Source of the DNA: Colocasia esculenta
Lineage: Eukaryota > Streptophyta > Magnoliopsida > Alismatales > Araceae
Reading direction: 5' to 3'
DNA: 64,000 nt
Assembly: GCA_014218235.1 (NCBI GenBank)
Contig: CM024760.1
Coordinates: 5,875,993-5,939,992 of the forward strand
In this document: in pieces, positions 57,573 through 64,000 of the stretch
Position numbering within the stretch: the first letter of the stretch is position 1
How the letters are laid out: each line of letters begins with the position of its first letter
Program-made: the position numbers and the translations under genes
The notes under the pieces: model-generated
Database searches by the model: none
What the model saw: only the letters and a program-made list of their open reading frames with translations
Told to the model about the DNA's origin: nothing

Positions 57573-60414
57573 ATGGAAATGAGATCATTGCACCCTCAGA
57601 TGCAATATAAGGGAGAGAGGATTTCGACATTGGATTATCCAAGTGGCGGCATGGAGGAGGAGGGATGGGCGTCACCTGTGGAAGCTCCGATAAAGATGGA
57701 CCGATTGGATACATGGTCGCCCCAAGAGATTCCCTACCATGTTCTAGTCAGCGCGACAAACAATTTCTCTGAGGAAATGATCTTGGGGAAGGGAGGGTTT
57801 GGACCAGTCTACAGAGGGTTCTTGACCGACTTGGCTGTGGATGTGGCCATCAAGAAGCTATCAGAGAGGTCACAGCAGGGTCTCTCAGAGTACATGGCAG
57901 AGGTAAAGATCATAACCCAGCTGAGACATCGAAACCTGGTCAAGCTCTTTGGCTGGTGCCAGGAGCGTGGGGAGCTCTTGCTCGTTTACGAGTTCGTACC
58001 CAACGGGAGCCTGGATAACCACCTTTTCAAGGGCAGCAAACTGCTGGATTGGTCAGTCAGATACAAGATTGTCGTTGGGTGGCCAATGCCTTAACGTACC
58101 TCCATGACGAGTGTGACCCATGCGTGCTGCACAGGGACATCAAGTCCAGCAATGTTTTGCTGGATTCGAAGTTTGATGCGAAGCTTGGAGATTTCGGACT
58201 CGCAAAGCTCTTCAGCATCGACGAGAGCTGCTTGCGAGTAACCCACCCGGCCGGAACCCGTGGATACTGGGCGCCGGAGTACGTTTTCTTGAGCAAAGCC
58301 AGCAGGAGATCTGACGTCTACAGCTTCGGAGTAGTTGCCCTGGAGATAGCATGTGGTAGGAAGGCCATCCTAGTGATGGAGGATGATGGGGAGGGCTACG
58401 CAAGGCTGCTGGTGGAGTGGGTCTGGGAGCTATACGGAAAAGGTTCCATCATGGACGCTGCTGACAAGAGATTGAATGGTGATTTCGACCAGCTGCAGAT
58501 GGAGCGGCTGTTGCTGGTGGGTCTGTGGTGTGCTCAACCCGATCCTCGAAAGCGGCCATGGCTGAGGCAGGCCATGAATGCTCTGCTCTTCCCTGAGACG
58601 ACGCCCCTGCCTGAGCTGCCCAAAGCCGTGGTGAGTTGGGCGTACCCCGTAGCTTCTATGCGGATGCAGACGCTGCAACGCTTCTCGAACATGCCGGCAT
58701 CCTCACCAAAGGTGAAAGCACAAGTAAAACCCAGGCGCTGGAGCTTTCCACAGTTCAGGTGGTGGACGAAGAGGAGCAAACCAAGAAGTTCTGGGGAACT
58801 GCTGGACAACGATCCTGAGTTGAAGAAGCTGTCCTTCAAGCTGTCTACACTCAGACTTGCTACAGCCAACTTCTCTGATGTGAATCTTCTGGGAGAAGGT
58901 GGATACGGTGCGGTGTACAGGGTACAAGGATTTCCATGCATGTTATGTACATATTCTCGACTTAATTATTTTCTTCGAAGGGCTCAATCTACAATGTTGG
59001 GTACTGTTTGATGTTTTGATTTAGGGGCGTCTACTAGATGGGTTACAAGTAGCAGTGAAGAAATTCTTGCGTGGCGGTGAGCAAGCAGAGTTGGAATGGA
59101 GAAATCAAGTGGCTATGTTTTCTAAGCTTCAGCACCGGAACCTGGTGAGGCAACTGGGCCTTTGCACAGAAGAGGGAGAGAGAATACTCGTCTACGAATA
59201 TGCATCCAGAGGAGACCTTGGCAGATTCCTATTTGGTATGGCCTGCTGCACATCTTGGATCCATCTGATTAGCTGTTTGGAACACACTTCAGTTTTTTCC
59301 TATACCAATCATTAATTGTGTAGCTTTTAATAAATTACATGGGTTCTTGCCATTCTTCTTTTCTGCTTTGGAAACATCATGATGGGAAGAAGATCTGACA
59401 TGTGTGAACTTTGAAGAAATCTAATTTCTTGGGTAGCTAGAGTTGTAAGTAGACATTATATATATATATAATTTGACTAATTAATATTATGAATTTATAT
59501 ATGCTTGAACGAGGCAGATCCTAAGATGTCACAACAGCTTGGTTGGGGTAAAAGGTATAAGATCGTCCAAGGAATCGCTCGGGGGTTGCAGTATCTTCAT
59601 GAAGGCTCGCGATCAAGCATCGTCCATAGGAATTTGAGTGCCACCGCCATCCTTTTAGATCCGCCATGAACCCCAAGATCGCCGGCTTCCTATTTGCAAG
59701 AGTCTTTGATGGGGATCAGACTCACTTAAGCACCAGCAGGATTGTCGGGACATTGTAAGTTGAAATCATGCACAGAAATTAATTACATGCGTGTTCATGT
59801 AGGAAACATATATATATATTGGCTAAAAGACTAAACTTTTGACTCTCTCTTGGGATGTTAATTCTGACAGTGAATACATGTCACCGGAGTATGTCATGAC
59901 CGGGCGCTACTCAAACAAGTTGGACGTGTTTAGCTTTGGTGTACTGGTTCTGAGATAGTAACTGGGCGGAGTATTTCAACCTTTCCCAGATCTACACATT
60001 CAACTGTTCTGACAACCGATGTATGGACTGTACTTGCTTTCCTTTCTTCTGTTTTGCACGTCACCATTAACGTTAGGTTTGATCGAAGATTGTGTAGAGA
60101 TCATCAAGACTAATACTATGCTTTATGAATGGGCATTTTTACAGGTGTGGTGGCGTTGGATTGATGGCACTGTCTTGGAGATTGTTGATCCAGCGTTGGG
60201 AGGCCAATACCAGAGGAATGAAGTGATGAGATGCATTCAACTGGCTTTACTGTGTGTTCAGGACGATCCAAATGATAGGCCCACCATGTCCTCAGTTGTT
60301 GACATGCTCGGCAACCCCTCCATCCCTCTGCGAAACCCTTGTAAGCCAGGATCCTTTGTTGAAGACAGCGAAGCTGATACTGATGTTCTTAGCACACTGG
60401 ACGAATCCACATGA
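57573..60414 (+). CDS. Tandem kinase-pseudokinase protein (LecRK-IX-like + CRK-like), copy B
   Basis: Five exons: 57573-58921, 59025-59235, 59518-59754, 59871-60020, 60145-60414, all with GT-AG introns, about 740 residues. Kinase 1 (residues about 55-320) resembles L-type lectin receptor kinases of class IX: GKGGFGPVYRG (72-82), VAIKK with Lys94, HRD near 188, DFG near 207, then APE and the class-typical E-L-P-K tail. A basic linker follows (about 345-425). Kinase 2 (about 430-720) is cysteine-rich-RLK-like: GEGGYGAVYR, VAVKK, but HRN instead of HRD, Ser for the catalytic Lys, and GFL instead of DFG, so it should be a pseudokinase. The intron pattern of kinase 2 fits CRK genes. No membrane segment is visible, so it is probably cytoplasmic unless upstream exons exist. 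The start is the first ATG of the frame and is uncertain. Single-base losses near 58077, 59660 and 59950 break the frame. Confidence 0.78.
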
Positions 60415-60600
60415 AAGTTGTGCTAGATGCATATATCTGAGGTGCCAATCACAGACTTAATTAGAGCAGCGTTGGTGCTGAAAAGGGAATGCACAAGCCA
60501 TTGCCTGGAGTTGCTCAGCAACATGTAGTTTGATTGAATAAATTCCCACCGGTCTCCAGGGTTCCTGATTGGATCCTATAGAAAAAGGAAATTACATATA

Positions 60601-60639
<39 letters not shown>

Positions 60640-62365
60640 AAGGAAAATTGATGAGAATGAGGAGTTGCAGATCCTTTGTTAAAAGTTTATTTATATTTTA
60701 TTTGGTCCATTAGAGGTACAATTGATGTAATGTTTATTTTAAAAATTTAAGTTTAATATGTACTTTGAATAAGGGTATTTAGGTCATTTGGTTATTAAGG
60801 TTATTGCTATTAAGAGATTTATTCTTTATTACTTTTTTTATGAGTATGGATGTAAATAATCTGCGCATCTATATAAACTTCATGTAATCCTTTGAAAAAG
60901 GGATAAAGAATTATGTGAGCTTTGTCTAAACCCTAATGAGGCTGAGTTTATCGCCTTCCTCCCTCTTTCCCGCAGCTGAGCCGATCGCCGCCTCTTCCCC
61001 TCTTCTTCTCCCTCCCTTTTCTTTCTTGTGCTGGTGCCGCATAAAAAAGTTGTAAGAGAAATGTGATGTAGCACCAAAGTGAAATCAAACCAATATTTAT
61101 TATTTATTTATTTATTTTTGTAAGACAGAAATGATTAACCTGCAAGCAATATGAACCTAAAACATATTGCAGGTAATTCCAGGAATTAAGCTCTCAAAAC
61201 AGTGATTTTGGTGGATTTTAACCCCTAATGGTATGTTATGTTTCTCCCTCATATGAACAAATCAACCCCCAAAAAGAATGCTACGATAAGAAACTTAACA
61301 TTAACTATAAACTAACACTGCAAGATCGACTTTTGTAGATGATTTGTTGTGGACATCAACTTTTCCCCAGGTAATGAGGGTTCCACAGCCCAATAACAGG
61401 CCCAAAAGTCTACTGCCAGCAATTTATTTGGACTTGCGACAATGGGTCTTGAGTTACTCCTTAGCAACCGTGCAGTGTTTTCCATATTTTATCGCTTTCA
61501 TATACGAACATGCGCATGGTTTATATATATTCTCTGAGTGCATATGTGTACATTTATGTATACGTGAGTGTATGATTGATTTCTGAATGTGTTCATAATT
61601 CCTTGCTCCTGATCTATAATTTTGTTTGGTGTTAATCCACATGACTCCATCCAGTGGCAGCCTAGGCGGTTAATGCCAAATCCCATCCTAAGGATTCATA
61701 CATACATATATCTTGTTCTCTGCATGGTTCATCCTTTTTAAAATTTTACTCTTTACTACTTGTCCGGCGATCACTTCAAAACTGATGAGAGCAGCAGTGT
61801 TGAGCAGAGAAATTACCCACCTCACTGTTCACACGCCGACCCGACATCTCTCATAGCAACCCCTTTTATTAGTTGGCGTTTTATGTCTTTCTCTCCTTTT
61901 AAAAACTGCAGGTGTGCTGAATATATTGATGGTTCCCTTCCATGATGCATTAAATTCATCTAGCCTACCTTTTGGACTTGGTCTCTATACCACTAAGTTT
62001 TTTTTTTTTTTTTTTTCATTTCCTCTTCTTGCTTGCGTCTGGCGGATCCCATGATGGTCCAACCGAAGTTGGCTGCCTCCTGCACTTTCTACTGCCATGC
62101 TCAGATATCCCTCATTAGCATTTTAGATTTTTTTAATTACTCTCATCATCCCAATCGACTGTCATATTAACCCCTTTTAAAACGGAGTATGTATGACCCA
62201 GTGGTCATTACAACCACCAATTCATGAATACATGTAATTGGGGAACAACAAACACCATGTTAATAACAGAAAACACTCATGTCTTTAAATCACGTTCTTT
62301 TGTTCTCGATGTATATTGATTCTCTCTCGTGTGTCTCAAAAATCAATGTCGTGTGTCATAGTGGT
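60415..62365 (+). other. 3' flank of copy B and start of unit 3
   Basis: It begins with the conserved 3' UTR block (to about 60590), then matches 53810-55745 and 47090-48530 by eye, with a longer TA run (60604-60634). It ends at the LTR at 62366, so any kinase gene of unit 3 would have to lie beyond the inserted element and the window. No gene is seen here. Confidence 0.7.
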
Positions 62366-64000
62366 TGTAACGTCGCGTGTTTTCGGATCCATGCGGATCA
62401 TGTGGTGTTGGTTGTGTAGGCCGTTGTAAGGCCAATGAGAGCTAGTTGTGCGGAATGTGTAGTATGGATGTGTGGTTAGAGCAGGTGAAGAACAGGATTG
62501 GTCCTGAATGGAACAGGACATGCTGTGCGTGAAGTTGGCGGCCAGGGGGGCCAGGGGTAGCCGTTGACTTGTTGGCGTCCAGCTTAATGGACGTTTACAT
62601 CATGAACTTAGCGGCATTAGTTATGGACGTTAAGGGGTGGCGGTTGCTATTGGCGGCATGGGGATTGACGCCAACCTGTCAGTTCTGCAGGTTATAGGCT
62701 CACCCGAGGGCAGTTCTCTCAGCTCACTCTCTTCCCCTCTTGCCCCAGCTTCGCACCCCGGTATTTCTGAAGCTTCTATCAGGTACCGAGGAGTAGTTGG
62801 ATGATCGTAGAACACGCGGCGTCGCCGAATTGCCGCGCGAGGAGGAAACGTCGCAGCGTGGTGCAATTCCCGTGGGAGCTCGCAGAGGGCTCGGCGTGAA
62901 CGGGGGATTGCAGGAGATTCTAGCGCGTTCTGAGGTAGGGGACGAACCTGGTAGCTCCGTAGAGCATTAAAACTCGTCATAAACCACCGGAATAACATGA
63001 TAATGCATGTTTGGATCAAGTTGCACCATATGGGATAATGGGTGGTTTGAGTAGTTTAATGTACGAAGCATGTTATAATGGGTTATACTGGGTATTAGCA
63101 TGCTAAAGGAAATGCATTTGCATGTCTCAGTAGTTAGAACAGTAGAAAGCCCGCAGAACCGGATTAGGGTTCTACAGGATTTGAGGCCGAAGAACTTGGC
63201 GTCAAGATCGCTTGTCGCCAAGCTCATCAGCCAGGATGTAAACGACCATATCCCTTGTCGTTTACTTCCTATAAGCGGCAGTCGATGTTGCCGCTAGCAT
63301 GTATATAAGTAAAAATGATTGTTATGATATTTATCGATAACAAGTGGTGCGTTGGCACCTGTGGTGCGCTGAGTGCACCTGGTTTCTGTGTTTAGCGTAC
63401 GGGGTACGCAGTTAGCTACCCACTTCAGTGACTGCGTGTTGTTTACGCGAGTCAGTTGGGTTCACGTGTAGTGGACCGCGGTTACTTGTGGTTACCTGAG
63501 GTTTCACGTGGTTTGTGTGTGACGTGCACGTGGTTCGTGTACGTGGCGAGTAGTACGATGCTACCGTGGTTACCTCTCCAGTTGGGTGCCCCAGGTTCTT
63601 TGTGAGCCAGGCTGTTAGCTCGGGGCTTTGTCCGGTACTTGTGTTGTACCGTCGAGGTCTGTGTCGTCTGACCTGGACACCCTCACTCTTGTGTGAGTAG
63701 TACGTCCGGGTGAGAGAAAGACGACAGTGGACAGTGGCTGTTGTACGTGTCTTGTAGTCACTTGTAGCGCGCTCGTAGTTGGGGGTACGGACACCAGTAG
63801 ACATACTGGACCCCAGATAGTCCTTTTCCAGTGCCTCACTCTAGAGAGTTCGGGCCAGGATCTCTAGAGGTGTCAGGCATGGGCTGTGACAGTGTGGTCC
63901 GCAGGTGGTGGTGTTTAGTTGGTCTCCACAGTTGCTTGACTTTTCACGTGGAGCTGCAGTTGGACCTTTCGTCCGTGGCTGCGAGACTGAGAGGTTTTAC
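62366..64000 (+). repeat. LTR of E0-family gypsy element, plus strand, truncated by window
   Basis: It starts TGTAACGTCGCGTGTTTTCGG inside the unit 3 sequence (ATGTCGTGTGTCATAGTGGT) and runs off the right edge after 1635 bp. The segment 63830-64000 is the reverse complement of about 2640-2850 with divergence, so it is the same family as 1202-4780 in opposite orientation. It contains GGCGTCC...GGACG repeats (62570-62680) and three consecutive hairpins (63195-63295). Whether it is a 5' LTR, 3' LTR or solo LTR cannot be told. Confidence 0.8.
63195..63295. repeat. Three consecutive hairpins in the LTR
   Basis: Stem 1: CTTGGCG / CGCCAAG (63195-63201, 63216-63222). Stem 2: GTAAACGAC / GTCGTTTAC (63238-63246, 63257-63265). 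Stem 3: AGCGGCA / TGCCGCT (63274-63280, 63289-63295). Loops are 14, 10 and 8 bases. A similar run of small inverted repeats lies in the opposite-strand LTR at about 3790-3930. Confidence 0.88.

Larger units (their letters stand above)
46957..62365 (+). repeat. Tandem array of a receptor-kinase locus, about 6.75 kb per unit
   Basis: The sequence GAAAAGGGAATGCACAAGCC, the 3' UTR of the kinase gene, recurs at about 46957, 53708 and 60478, giving unit lengths near 6751 and 6770 bp. Each unit has the gene's 3' UTR end, a roughly 4 kb upstream region and the gene. Unit 1 is 46957-53707, unit 2 is 53708-60477. Unit 3 stops at 62365, where an LTR is inserted. The first repeat shows that at least one more copy once lay to the left and was lost at the gypsy junction. 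Confidence 0.88.

Overview
This window looks like nuclear DNA of a flowering plant, monocot or dicot not resolved. It is full of nested LTR retrotransposons with plant-type tRNA-iMet and tRNA-Asp primer sites. The only host genes I can see are receptor-like kinases with plant-specific family features. Everything here was read by eye; no alignment, database search or splice prediction was run.

Layout. (1) 1-18337 is a nest of minus-strand Ty3/gypsy chromovirus material. A decayed element (G1: gag, PR, RT, RNase H, integrase and a C-terminal chromodomain at about 6.8-11.2 kb) lies between two LTRs. Its left LTR is cut by the LTR of another element (1202-4780). Its right LTR carries a solo LTR (12439-16401). 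(2) 18338-24384 is Ty1/copia debris: a minus-strand gag and a plus-strand gag diverge from a single shared LTR (19828-21079). (3) 24385-33495 is a solo LTR with target duplication GTTAT. It was later split by a gag-only, pol-less copia element (25321-31166, target duplication CAGAC) whose LTRs carry a minisatellite. (4) 33551-46477 is a tandem LTR-internal-LTR-internal-LTR array of a non-autonomous element with a tRNA-Asp primer site. Its internal region has no gag or pol that I recognise but encodes a captured GYF domain. A hAT-type DNA transposon sits in the third LTR. (5) 46478-46956 is a plus-strand gypsy integrase fragment that breaks directly into a host locus.

(6) 46957-62365 is a host tandem array with a period of about 6.75 kb. 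Two nearly complete units each carry a gene for an unusual protein: an L-type-lectin-RLK-like kinase (class IX type, all catalytic motifs present) fused by a basic linker to a cysteine-rich-RLK-type kinase domain whose HRD and DFG motifs are lost. This kinase-pseudokinase layout is that of the tandem kinase proteins known as cereal immune genes, but the domain pairing here is one I do not recognise. A third unit is cut off at 62366 by an LTR (62366 to the window end) of the same family as the one at 1202-4780, in the opposite orientation.

The two gene copies carry single-base indels at different sites, mostly in short homopolymers, and each copy is intact where the other is broken. This suggests consensus errors in the assembly as much as true decay. 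I saw no tRNA, rRNA, CRISPR array or bacterial-type operon.
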